Positions 34,875 through 46,800 of a DNA stretch of 64,000 nucleotides are shown here, in pieces. The DNA lies in NCBI GenBank assembly GCA_015501595.1, contig JADNRX010000013.1, forward strand, positions 344,059 through 408,058, written 5' to 3'. Source of the stretch: Hymenopellis radicata. Taxonomy: Eukaryota; Basidiomycota; Agaricomycetes; Agaricales; Physalacriaceae. Under the pieces are notes generated by a model. The model saw only the letters and a program-made list of their open reading frames with translations. It did no database searches and had not been told where the DNA came from. The stretch's first letter is position 1, and every line of letters begins with the position of its first letter. A program made the position numbers and the translations under genes.

Positions 34875-37800
34875 TTACGACGCATATAACGATTGCATAC
34901 CAGTATACGGCGAGTGGGTGTTTGTTCTCGGCGTCCCCCCAGCAAGGTGTGGATTCTTTCCAAAACGCGGAGTGCCCGTGGCAGAGTTGGCTAGAGTATT
35001 CAAGTACGTCGTAGGATCAGGAGGACTCTCTCCTGGTCGAATAGAATTACTTGCAAGAACACCCCCTTGCAATGATCGCATCCTTGGCGACAGTCCTGGT
35101 ACCGGCGTTCCCGAGCTTCTCCGACTCGACATTGGCGTCTCACTCCGAGACGTCGTTGATGATCCGGAAGACGACGACGAACTCGAAGATGATGGTCTAG
35201 AAGTCGCGTTGGTAGATGAAGGAAGGGGATATTTGGCCGGATTGGACGGCGTCCTGCCCGGTGGAAGGGGATACGAAAAGCCAGGAGGAGTGGTCTGGGC
35301 TGCATAAGCCGTGCGGGGCGTCCTGGAACCACTCGAGGTTGAGGGACCTGGGCCTTGGAAGGGAGGATATCCATTAGTAGGCTTTCCGTGACTCCCAAAA
35401 GAAGGCGCATTTGCTACAGGTGTTGCCCAAGTGTCTGAAAAACAAGCTCAGCAAACGACACTGACAATACAGCTGCACAGACGACTAACTCGGTCCAGCT
35501 GCACTGCCACTAGAGGCAACGTTTCCCCAATCGCCGTGCTGACCCCAATTGTTCGACGAAATCATCTTGGGAGTTTGATTTGCTGGTTCCGAGGGTGGTT
35601 TAGAGATTGGCACGAATCCGAAAGGGAGTTGAGTATTCTGGGAATAGTCGACCTCTGATTCGGTTTCTGTGTCACTGTCCGGGGGAATGACAGGTCCTTG
35701 TTCGGGGCGCTCCAAGGGGAGTGCTTGAGGAGTATGGTTTGGGCTTAAGAAACCCGACGCTTGAGATGTTGAAGGATCAATACTCGTCGAAGGCGGCCGT
35801 GACTATATCACTCATCAGTCCTCAGACCGTGCAGCATGCGAAACCAAATAACATACCGGCGGCTCGATATTGAATTCAATGCTATGAGTACTGTTACTGT
35901 GGCTGCCATTGGAGGACCTGCGCTGTAAGGAGTTTCCCTGACTTGAGGATGCAGAGTGCGGTGTTGGAGGCTGTAGCATGTTGGGATCATGAATTTGTGA
36001 CATGTACGGCGCTTGATATCTAGGACTGGCATCCTGTGGCCGAAAGTGAGAATTAGAGGAAATATGCGAAACCTGCTCTTACCTCTGTGCTTGTGCTTCT
36101 CCTCCATTCCTCCACGATCGCATTGGGCTCGCGAATTTCAGGAAGCGGAGATGGAGCCACCGACCCGGAGAGGATACTACCACCTTCTGGAATGGCATTC
36201 AGACGAGACACTTCCCTCTCTGAGCGAGGGAAGGACGAAAGATAGTCCACGGACAGTGGTGTCATCGTGCCTGTATCCGGTTCTGAATCAGGAATCCTAG
36301 TGCCTTCAACTTGTATCACCGGCGGCTTAAAATCTCGATATGGGATCGATTCTGTCACTGGTGGCTTATCGTGAACTTTGAAATCGGGAATGGGAATCGG
36401 AGGAACCATTACGGGAAAAGCCTGTGCAGGCGATACTGCTTTTGGCGCTTGCGGAGGAGATACCGTGCGGGTAAGAGACGCTTTAGGTGTCTCATGCACG
36501 GAGGATGGCCCAGCGCGAGGAGTGGTGTGATACCCATTGAGACGAGGCGTTTCGCTGCGTGTATGCAGGACTGGCCCTGTCAACGGAGTCGACTCCGTGA
36601 CTCGAGGGGTCCCATTAAAAGTTGGCGGAGGGATCATCCGAGGCTCAGGACTAGATGATCTGGATTGGGGAACAACTTGAGGCAAGGATGTGGCCGGCAC
36701 CGAATGTGGGCGCGACTGAGGGGGCGGAAAGTGGTAGCTTTGACTAGGAAATGTATGGTCCAATGTCTGCCTCGCAATACTGGCAGGTGGTGTAGCCACT
36801 GTACTTTGGTGCAAGGGACTGGCTACAGAACGCGCGGCTTGGTTCGGTACAGTCCCGTTTAATGCTGGTGAGCGAGGAAAGTCTTGCGACCGCGGAGTAC
36901 CGTTGGAATGGCTACCTTCCGGGATGTCCGAGAGTTTACGAAAGGGAGTCATTCGGGGTGGATGCGGTGCTCTCTCGACGCTTGGAGGTTGAGATGGCGG
37001 TCGGGAAGCAGGCTGGGATGGTATAGAACGCGTTGTCTGTGTACGCGAAGGACGAGACTGCGTAGTGGTCTTAGATTGACGGTGGGAGCGGTGGTTGTCT
37101 GATGAAGAATGCTTGGACCGGTGGGAAGTACGGGGAGGCTCGTGTCGCCGATAATCCCACTCAGGCCCAGAGCGATAACGAGGCCGTGTATCCTTGATGA
37201 GTTCGGTGCCAGTTGAACGCATAGAAGCCCCGTCATTGTCGTCGTAGACATCGTCATGAACTTCCTCGATGTAGGCCATACTAGGGAGGTCTACCAGTGC
37301 CTTCGTTTTGCGGTCGCCGTCCGGGAGGGCCCTCATGATAATGTTATACCCATCCCGAACGCCAGCGCGCCGACCAGCCTCGAGCGCTTGCGTGCGAACA
37401 AGATCCAACTCCAGACGACGCATACGCGCCGCCATATTAGCAGCAGTTCTCTGAGCAATTATCTTTTCTTCTTCCTGCTGATGCAACAGCTCCTTGGTAC
37501 GTTCCAGCTCAGCATTCTTATAGTGGAGGTCTAGCTGGTGCCGCTCTACCTCGCGGTGCGCCTGAGTGGCAGCATCGCGTGCCTCCATAGCGCGCTCGGT
37601 CCTCTCAGCGTCGTCCAGCAGCTGGTTGAGGATGTACTCCTGCCGCGACTCTCTGCGGTCGCCAGCGTCTCGCTCCCATTGCAGGTGTTCCTGCAGGACT
37701 TGGAGCAAATCACGTCGCTCGCGCTCCTCGGTTAAATTGTTAAGTTCCTTTGCGGTAGAGTGATGGGAATCTGCATTGTCGCTGTGGTAGCGCTTCCTCT

Positions 37801-38008
37801 CAGCCTTCAGCTTTTGTTCGAAACTTCTTGTAGATGACACTGAACCGTTTTTCGAGGGAAGAGGCGGTGGAAGTTCTGGCTCAGGAAACTTGACTGGAAT
37901 AGGTTCACCAATGTAGCTGAAGTAGTCATTGCTGCCACTAAACGACGGTAAGGAGACAATCCGGGATGCTGTTGACAGCAATACGCACTTGTGGTAATGT
38001 TGGTTCAT
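34875..38008 (-). CDS. Coiled-coil, Ser/Pro-rich disordered protein, unrecognised
   Basis: I do not recognise a family. The start is probably the ATG at 38008 (MNQHYHK); the frame is open further up but an upstream TAG and possible acceptor at about 38090 leave it open whether another exon exists. After DYFSYIGEPIPVKFPEPELPPPLP comes a strongly charged coiled coil of about 160 residues (TEERERRDLLQVLQEHLQWER to ARMRRLELDLVRTQALEAGRRAGVRDGY), then a 350-residue disordered region rich in Ser, Pro, Arg and His. Further exons (EGTRIPDSEPDTGTMTPLS; SQIHDPNMLQPPTPHS; PPDSDTETESEVDYSQNTQLPFGF) continue the disordered tail to the stop at 34875 (TGMQSLYAS). No membrane segment or enzyme motif. It may be a scaffold; that is inference from composition. 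Confidence 0.6.
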
Positions 38009-38323
38009 CGAGCTGCCGCTACTGTCTATCACGAGCACACAATCGGCCTGTTCGGCAGCGCAAGTCGTGCGCTATACCGACGCGCCTTTCGCCTCCAACA
38101 ACGATGAGCAGAGAAGCAGAGCCGGCGGAACCTAAATCGCGAATGTGCAATGTGTGACGGGGTGAAGGTGCAAAGCTGTGTTATTTGTTTGGTTGACCAT
38201 CACTCCGATTTACTCAGGGTCTGACTGGATCTACACGCATCTACAACCTGGCAAATATTTATAGGGTTGATAAATCACAGCTAAACTACACGAAAAGCAT
38301 TATAAAGTCCCAGAAATCCAATG
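38009..38323. other. Intergenic region between two minus-strand genes
   Basis: A short frame reading CVLVIDSSGS lies just upstream of 38008 (about 38010-38050); see rejected items. No other element is evident. Confidence 0.3.
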
Positions 38324-41300
38324 TCATGAAGGTACTGGTGTACCAGAGGCACTCATGGGGTCGTCCGCCTCACCAAAGATGTCAAGGAAGGCGGACACTC
38401 GAGCCTTGTTGGTCGCCTTCTTCATCACAAAGTCCCTCAATCCCGATTTGAGTGTGGGCTGCTTGTCCACAAGCTCACGTAGCTGTTCCTTGGGGAGTTG
38501 GAGAAGAGCATTGAAGCTCGCCGGGGCAATCACCTTTGCACACCGGATGAAACCCTCCCACAAAGGAGGATTTGTCCATATCTTCTTTGTGATCAGACGA
38601 GAAAGGAGTGTCGTCGATACGAAACCTATCAGCGATTTATAGGTCGTGACAGCCTGGATGACCTATTGAAACCGTCAAGTTGCGCTCAGATACTAAAAGA
38701 GTGAACAACGAACGGTTCGAAGGAATAGAACGGGGAGAACCGGTTTGTCCATGATTTGCTGCATGACTACGGCCAGAATCTCAGACCGGTATACATCAGT
38801 CATTGAGAAACATATGCCAATGGCTAATACATTCGTTCGTTAGTGCTCATACCCATAATAAAAAATACCCACCTTCAACCGCGCTCCTGATACCGATCTC
38901 CTTCTCAGAGTCATGCAACAGAACCATGAGTTCCGCCGGCGTGAGTAACTCACTCTGTCGAACTCGAGGAAGATTGGACGTAACGCTCCCAAATGTCTGT
39001 GGCGGCGTTGTCACTATCGAGCTGAAGACGGAGCGAACCAGGTTCTTGGGCTCAGCCTCGCCATTGAGAATACCGACGATTCGTGGTAAGTGACGAATGA
39101 TATCGGGCTGGTGAATGTATACCTAGTTAGATTTGTCCGCGTACTTACGAGATTGGAGGACTTACCTTGTCCATCTCAGCAATGATCGGGATCAAGAATC
39201 GGGCGTCCAAATCTCGCTCGTTGATCAAAGCCTTCACTAATCCCACAAGTTGAGGACTGGGGCGGCCGTGCTCCGTAAATATCGTCAGCACCCTCAACGC
39301 CAGAGTCTCTGCTCCTGGAGGACACTGACGCATGAGCGTAAGCAGTTTCGTGTGACTAGATCCCAGAGACCGAATCAGAGGCGTGAGTAAATCCTGGATA
39401 GCTTCCTGCACAGTGACATCCATTTGACCATACGCAGTGAAAAATCCTGAAACTGAATGAATACACGAATGTCAGCCTTAAGACAGACGTACTCTTCCAA
39501 GAACTCGGGGAGCTTCACAGAGAGCGCAAATAACAACTCCACATGTTGCAAGACATCACTCTTTTGCGCTGGAAGCTGTATCCGCTCAGGTAAATACGGC
39601 GTATGGAGCAGCTCTTCCTGTGGAAGCTGACCATCCTCCATATTCTCATCGTCCCTGGGGGCATCGCTGTTTTCTTTCTGCACTGCCGGAGCAGCCGAAG
39701 GCGAAGCGTCGACCTGCATATCTGCGGCAGGCGCGGATTCACTCGAAGGTTCAACTGGTTTGGCGACAGGCTTCGGGGACGCCATATCCACATCGGAGTG
39801 CTGAAGTTTCCGAAGCATCTGAAGTGCAAAAACGCGGATCATGGTATCCATGGGTTGATGATTGGGGACCCATGACTTGACAGTATTGATAGCAGCTCCT
39901 CGAATCTTTTTATCCGAATGAGTGGTTAGCTCCAGCAGGACGTTAAGCGCATCTGTTCGAAGGGCGGGTCGCTGAATGACGAATCCACGAAGAGTTGTGA
40001 ACCCGACTTGCATTTTACCAGCACTGAAGGCCGTCAGCGTGAGTGAATGAAGTAAAGTGGTATAAACACCTTTCAGGCTCGACGCAGAGCTCTCGAAGTA
40101 GAATAAATATATCCGAAGGGATATCCGGTAGATCTAGCAGGAACCGAGAAAACGACCGGTCCTTACCATCCAATATGGCCTGGTAATTGGAGACTATCTG
40201 GTTAAGCCAAGTCTCGTAATTTGGTCGCTAAGCAAACATTAGCACAGTAAAGATTACGGGTCTATAAACCATACCCAGGTTTTCTCCTTCTCCTCTTTTT
40301 TTTGTCTTATTCGATCATTATACCACTCTTCGTTCATCCATGTCGTCGCAAGTCGTATTCTGAAGAACCGTTAGTCCCTGAAGGCACTGGCCTAACTAAT
40401 TTCTTCGTACCGAGATGCGAAGTCCGCCATAATATAATCACACAAGGACTGCCTCATTGTATCCTGCCGCTGATAATACGCCACGTCCTCCTCTTCCTCG
40501 CCGCTCAACTCCTTTGGTGGCCTTACTACACGTGTAATCATCCGCACCAACAACAGCATGGACATATCCGTAGCAGCTCGTGCACTGGAAATCTGAGAAT
40601 CTGGTGACACTCCAGCATCAATAAAGCTGGCTCGGATTTCTTCTGCTCCAGTCCATATCCGTTGCGTCGATAGTTTAAGCAGGGCAGCACGGTCGGAATC
40701 ACTGAGATCTTTGGGCGGCGGGAGCTTGAAGTCAACAAGGGAAAGGTCATTGGAGATGGACACAGTTGTGTCAGGTCCAGTATCGGCGGGAAGAGGACCA
40801 GCGAGCTGAGAATAAAGGTCGTCAACCATAGTCTCTTTGAAAATAAAGATACAAACCTCCTCGTTAAGACGGTCTGGCTCGAATTCCATCTCGTCCTGGT
40901 CGATATCCATTTGAAGAGGGTCCACAGGCTCTTCGACTTTGACGGGTTGCGAAGGTGGGGGTGGTGTTTTCGGACGTGGAGGGGCAGATGTGGAAGCAAT
41001 AGGTGCAGATGGTGGTGAATGAGGCCGGGACGCGACAGCTGGGGTTTCGCGCGTTGGAGCAGGTTGTATGAGAGCCGTGTCTTTTTCCCGATACGCCTGT
41101 ATGAGACTGAGCAATGTAGGTTCGCTAAAGGCATCCAGGTTGGCAACGATTAAATCAGTAATGAGGGTGGCAGGAAGAGTAGTGAAGTCAAATGAAGCAA
41201 GGACATTGGCGGTAGAAGGATCTGACTGTAGTTTTACGCGTTTCGCGTCAGCTGGAGGTTCAGCATCTGAGAGCGGTCGTTTCTTCGTGTCCAGACCAGC

Positions 41301-42526
41301 GGCTTTGGCGGCCTTGCGCTTCTTTTCTTCGATGACAGCCTCTCCCATACGAATTTGCTGTTGGGATAAGACCTCGTTGATTTGGGACATGAAGTTGGAG
41401 TTGTTGGGCATTCTGCACGCTTATCAGGATCGTTAATGGCGCTAATGAGATGAGCATACCGCGACATGTGTATGAGAAGGATGCGGATGACCTTTTCAAT
41501 ACTCTTTATGCTCGACGCCGACTGTCCCGCCAGAGCACTCGGGGTCCAGCGACTGAGGGTGTTGATTATGAGAGATGTCATGGCCGGTCTTTGCTTGCTC
41601 AAGGTAGCCCAACTGTTGAGGAGGGCGGACAAGATATCAACATTCCTAGATGATGTGAGCGTAAAGTCTGAAAGGAAAGCGTATCACTAACTGGCTTGAG
41701 AGGACAAGGGTGATGACTGTCTGCAATAAACGCTGCCCTTCTGACTCCAAGGCTGCAGCCGAAATGAATGGATGGTCTGGGGGACAAAAGGCAATGTTTG
41801 GATCCGTTTTGACTTGCAACTAGAGAATGGTAAGAGATATAGTTCACAAGAATGGCTAGAGAAACGCACTCGTGGGTCAGAGACGCCACGCGTCTGTACG
41901 AGAATAGCCCGCTGCATGAACTTGACTGCCGTCAGGCGTACACCGTTGGGGACATTTTGAGATTCCACGAGTGCCAGAATGCGCGCTTTACAGGCAGAGA
42001 TGGTCTGCCATGGGACAGGATTGGAGCGTACACCACATCTAGACAGGTCGTGAGCGCGTTGCTATAATTGAGGCGGCTGGACGCGTACAGGTACCGGAAG
42101 AGGAGGGGATAGACGGTGGTGAGAGTCTGAATGGACAACTTTACGACGGCGGGCGTTGGGTCATCGAGGAGTTGGGCCAGCGTATCGAGCACTTTCAGCG
42201 ACACTGAGAAATGGGGAGAAATTCAATAAAAAAGCAAAATTTTATTCAATGACCGACTAACGCTGAGTCTTTTCATCGAGCGACAAAGCAGACCGACATA
42301 TGGCGTACTGTAAGAGGTCGAGCGTCCATCTTTTGAGGAGCGAGTCGCTGGCATGGGCGACCGAGGCGACCAGACCGGTACCCAGCAGCACCGGAATGGG
42401 TGATGGACGGCTTTCAAGTGATTCACGAAGAGACGCTAACAATTCTGCCTGCTCCGCCGAGTTGGCGGGCACCACCAACGCTGCCTGGAGCGTTGCCAAT
42501 GGGTCCACTGGATTGCTCGTCGACAT
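38324..42526 (-). CDS. PTA1: Symplekin / Pta1, mRNA cleavage and polyadenylation scaffold
   Basis: Symplekin/Pta1 is the scaffold of the mRNA 3'-end processing complex. Start ATG at 42526 gives MSTSNPVDPLATLQAALV; N-terminal HEAT-like helices follow ([52 protein letters not shown]). A linker carries KKRKAAKAAG and KKRPLSDAEPPADAKRVKL (NLS-like), then a Pro-rich block. The C-terminal symplekin domain is seen as FTTLRGFVIQRPALRTDAL, VKSWVPNHQPM, LLTPLIRSLGSSHTKLLTLMRQCPPGAETLALRVLTIF and LVGLVKALINERDLDARFLIPIIAEMDK, and the end as FNALLQLPKEQLRELVDKQPTLKSGLRDFV. These match the family in order. Around ten introns. The start codon lies only 77 nt from the divergent VMA10 start. Confidence 0.88.
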
Positions 42527-42603
42527 TGTCCTCCGCCGTCCAAAGCAAGCCGCACTTGTGTCACGCGTCACTGTAACCCATTGCCAAATCTCTCTCCACC
42601 ATA
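42527..42603. promoter_or_regulatory. 77-nt bidirectional promoter between PTA1 and VMA10
   Basis: The two start codons (42526 minus, 42604 plus) face away from each other with only 77 nt between, so 5' UTRs and core promoters must share this stretch or extend into the genes. No TATA box is seen. Confidence 0.6.
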
Positions 42604-43107
42604 ATGGTATGCCTTTACCTCGTCGTCGGCAACCGCGAGCTCACTGTGCGCTAGGCTGCTCAACAATCGCAGGGAATCCAGACGTTGCTTGAGGCCGAGA
42701 AGGAGGCTGCCAAAATCGTGCAACAAGCCCGTCAATGTACGTTGCCATCACTGTTGTTCCCGAGCTTCTCTCATTGCCTTTAGATCGTGTACAAAAGCTC
42801 AAGGACGCCCGTTCAGAGGCATCCAAGGAAATTGAGGCGTACAAGAAGACCAAGGAGGACGAGTTCAAGGCATTCGAGGCATCAGTGCGTCCAACTCAGC
42901 TTGTCCTCGGCCCCTCCTAATGCCAGATCCATATAGCACGCAGGCACCACCTCCAGCGCCCAGACAGCCATCGACAAGGACACTGAAATTAAGCTGAAGG
43001 AGGTTACAGACTCGTACAACGCGCACAAGGACGAGGTCGTGAAGAAGCTGCTGGACAGAGTCGTCCTCGTTACCCCAGAGCTGCATCGCAACCTCAAGAA
43101 GCAATGA
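42604..43107 (+). CDS. VMA10: V-type proton ATPase subunit G
   Basis: Subunit G is part of the peripheral stalk joining V1 and V0 of the vacuolar proton pump. Exon 1 is only the start codon (42604-42606), spliced through a 48-nt intron; exons 42655-42736, 42784-42884 and 42937-43107 follow. The 118-residue product is the usual length and starts MAAQQSQGIQTLLEAEKEA, the conserved N-terminus of the family, continuing with VQQARQYRVQKLKDARSEASKEIEAYKKTKEDEF and a helical tail (DSYNAHKDEVVKKLLDRVV). It is nearly all alpha helix with no membrane segment. The frame is exact over all joins. Confidence 0.95.
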
Positions 43108-43888
43108 GATATCCAAGTTATACCCTACGCTATTATACATATGGACTCCTTTCGCGTAATACTATCATAATGATTCTGGATTCATGATTTGACCTCTGTC
43201 ATGGTCTGAACGCACTTGGGCTTGTGGAAAACCTATGGAGCATTACATGTTATTGCTACTAGTATCCTGTATTTATCATGCTATACTGTTTCGTTGCGCC
43301 ACACATCTTCGGCCCGACATATACAAGCTCCTGCCAAGCAAGTGCAAAGCTCAATAACGTATAAAAACCCTAGCACATCAAATTTTTTCTTCACTCATTT
43401 CACGACTAGCTTATTGTCCCCTTGCGATTTCTTCCATTTCTCGCAGGAGTCTACCGCTTGTCGCAGACGGAACCGCGTCTCAGCTGGAGCTTTCTCCATC
43501 CTTTCGGTGTCGATGAAATTCGACATGGGGAATCGTTCCTTACCAGAGTCGCAACATTCAGTTGTCGCGTTAGAAGTACCGTCGTCGTAGGCGTATTTAC
43601 ATCACACTGAATGAATCTTCTTGGTCTCTTCTTCCGCTCGAGAAATAGTTACATTTTATAGTCTTGAAATCTGCATGCTACAATGTCACTGTCAGCTGAG
43701 GCGGAACAGAGACCCAATATCTCCTATGCTTGTGGGTATCGTAAGTACTGCGAGATAATCGTCCTTGTCATATCAATAGATGGAAAAGTGAGTGTGAAAA
43801 AAACCACGAGACAACGGTAAACTACAGATAATGAGAAATCAAAAATCAATAATAACGCAAAACGAATGGCGGGTCTGGTGGCTGAGTG
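43108..43888. other. Convergent intergenic region
   Basis: This separates the VMA10 stop and the stop of the LIM-RhoGAP gene. Open frames at 43216-43590 have no family features. It is AT-richer than flanking genes (for example poly-A stretch near 43796-43804). No repeat seen. Confidence 0.4.
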
Positions 43889-46800
43889 CTATATCCGTTG
43901 TCGAACGGGATACCCAGCAGGCACAAGCGATGGCTGGTCTGTACTCGGTCTAGCCTGTACGTAAGAATTCGGCCGTGATCCATTACCGGAGGCAGGTCGC
44001 GGTGGGTTGGACCACTCATCTACCGGGGGAGGAGGGTTCCTTGGAGAATTCTGCATCATGCCCTGAGGCGGTAACGATGGTGAGCCCGTAGGGTAAGAAG
44101 AGTTGGATATAGGCATCCCACCAGGATGAGGTCGACCCCCGTTCTGGGGCATTCCGAGTACCGGCGCGCGCTCCACGCTTGGCGAGTTCGTCGGAGGGAA
44201 TCGTGGCGTGCTGCCATTAGAGCCACTGTACAGGTTATTGGGTGGTCGTCCATTGGTGGCTTTGACCTTCTGGTACGTGTCGCATTTCTTCATGAATTCC
44301 TTCGCAGGAAGTTCCATCGAGTTGGAAAAGTATTCCTGGTCATGAAGGATAGGAATGAACTCTTGAGGCACTGTGAAGAACTCGTCCTGGTTCTCTAACA
44401 GCGCCGTCACCACCCGAATCGCACCAAAACTCTCATCTCGTACGGCATCCCTCCCTCGTGAATACAGGATACTTGGGCATATCACGGTCGCAAGATTGCC
44501 GAGATCCATCTTGCTCCCCGTTTCCGCGTCCATGTGTGCAAAAGACGCAACCCACTTCAGAAACACGAACAAGACCTCCATGGTGTCTCGGTGGGCCTTG
44601 GGCATAATCACCGATAGAAGGTGCAGTAACCGTTTTCTGTCAGCCTCATTGGGAAGCGCTGGCAAAGATAGGTCAATACAATTAGATCTCATGATTAGAC
44701 GAGGCCCTACATTGAGAAGCTACCAGTAACCGATGAAGTTTAAAGGTCATCAAGGGGTCTGGCAGATCACGCAAGAACTTCTTGAGCAAGGCAGCTAGTT
44801 GGACAGGATTATCTGTAGTGAGATCGACAGAGGATGGGTCCCTGTCAATCGCCTCTGTAAGCTCCTTCAATCTACGAATGTTTCCATTCTTGCGGAATAT
44901 GCCTTCCACCGACATATCTGTAACGCGGTCCCTTGAGCGGTAATGATACCCGAAACGAAGAGTAGCTTACCCATTTGGCGCATGGCCGAGATGACATCGT
45001 CTATGAAACTGGGAACTCGTAGGGTAGCTCTGGATGCGCCTAAAAGCGAATCGGAACCTTCGCCTTGCACCAGTAACTCCAAGGGAACGCCAAAAACGCC
45101 TATCAATATAATGAGTCAAGGTCACAGATATACCAAATGGACACACACCTTTCTTCTTGACGTTCTTCTTGTCCCCCTTGAACAGCTTGTTCCAGAAACC
45201 AGGCTTCTTGGTCTCAACCATCTCCAGCAGTTCATCCATGTCGATTTGGTCCCTCAACGGTGAGCGTATGAGCGCCAGGAGGGCACTGTGCTTGACGATC
45301 GCTATTTCCAGTGCGCTCAGTTCCGCGACATATGGGATCGAGCTCTGCCTCGGCAAAGATCGCTGCTGTTCTCGTGCTTGCGCGGCCTCCATGAGCTGTG
45401 GTATGTCGGCCAGGGTTATACCTTCATCTCTCGGTATCTGCATCTGCATGTTCTGGTTCTCGTCACCGACCGCAGGAGAGTTGGGTGCGCTTTCATCGAC
45501 TATCTTAACCTCCGTGTTGTTCCTGGCAAACGCTGGCCGAAGCACTTGACCATCGCCTAAATGCGGTCGGCCACTGGAGGACGATGACGCAGATGCGGCT
45601 GGGGGCTGATACATTTGCGGCGGCGATCTACCTTGGGACATCTGACCCATCTGAACGTGTTGCGGACCTTGAACATGAACTTGCGAAGCAGCCGGATGCG
45701 AATGATGTACGTTCACATCTTGGGACTTTTGGGAGCTTAGCAGTTCCGATGGATGAACACTCCGACCAGCAGGACTTTCCACAATCGTCGACCGTTTGGG
45801 TATGCGCGCGGTCGCCGAGAGTTTGCGATCCAGGTGTACAGATTTCATCCGCATAATATCAGCAGAGTTTCGGTAAGGATCATCCCCGGATTTCGCGGGA
45901 CTTGAGTTGGTGGCTGCGATTAGGTGGTCAGCATCATGAAACAAGCAATACGTTGGGAAAAGTCTACCTGCGGTAAGTGTTACCACACCCTGTCGCTTCA
46001 ACAGTAGGTACAACCGCCTGAGTGCCACATTCAACAGAAAAGCATACTGCTCTAGTCTCTGGACTGCTTGGAATCCTCCACGACATCCGGCATGAGCGTG
46101 CTCCGTGCACAAAATAACAGTGGGTACCTCGCCAAACGAGGCAACCTCTTTTCTCGAATCCACTTCGTAGACGAAGCCGCCGACATTAGCGGGCGGTCTG
46201 CGAGCAGTCGAGAGCTTGGGTAGTGTTTCTTTACCGTCACCGGATTTTTCCTCGATGGCGCGGTCCTTCACAACAGGCACGGCCGCCACCTTGCCACACT
46301 GAGCGCACTGCACGCATTGTGAATGCCAACGCTGATAAGTTCCCAAGCGCACGCAATCCTCCTCGACGGTCTGATTACACTTGACACAGAGATCCGAAGG
46401 TGGATGGTTTGAACTTAGGGATCCAATGCCACCGCTTCCACTCAAGCTCGAGCCGTTGGCTGAGAAAGGTGAGTCACCAGCGTTTTCTGGTGCTAGGCTC
46501 CGGAAACCGTATGTCACACCCTGTGTCCCCGCATTGACGCCGCCGCTAGTCACAGAAAGTGCCTCCCCATGCTGGCCTTTAATCACCCGTTTCGCCCCAG
46601 GATTTCCTCCTTGTACGGCAAGTAAGTGTAGCTTGTCCAGGAAGGATGACATAGCCTCTCGCACGCTGCCCTCTCTCTCCAATTTTAACCCGCCCGTCAA
46701 TGCGATACGGATCAAGATCTTCAGGTAATGAGCGAGGCCGGTTACTAACGCCAACAACTCTTGCGTCATACCCATCCTCCGAGATCCAGTCTCCTGCGTA

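Noticed and set aside
38009..38060. VLVIDSSGS frame resembling a von Willebrand A MIDAS
   Set aside because: Only the DxSGS word fits; no other vWA blocks follow and an in-frame TAG lies just upstream.
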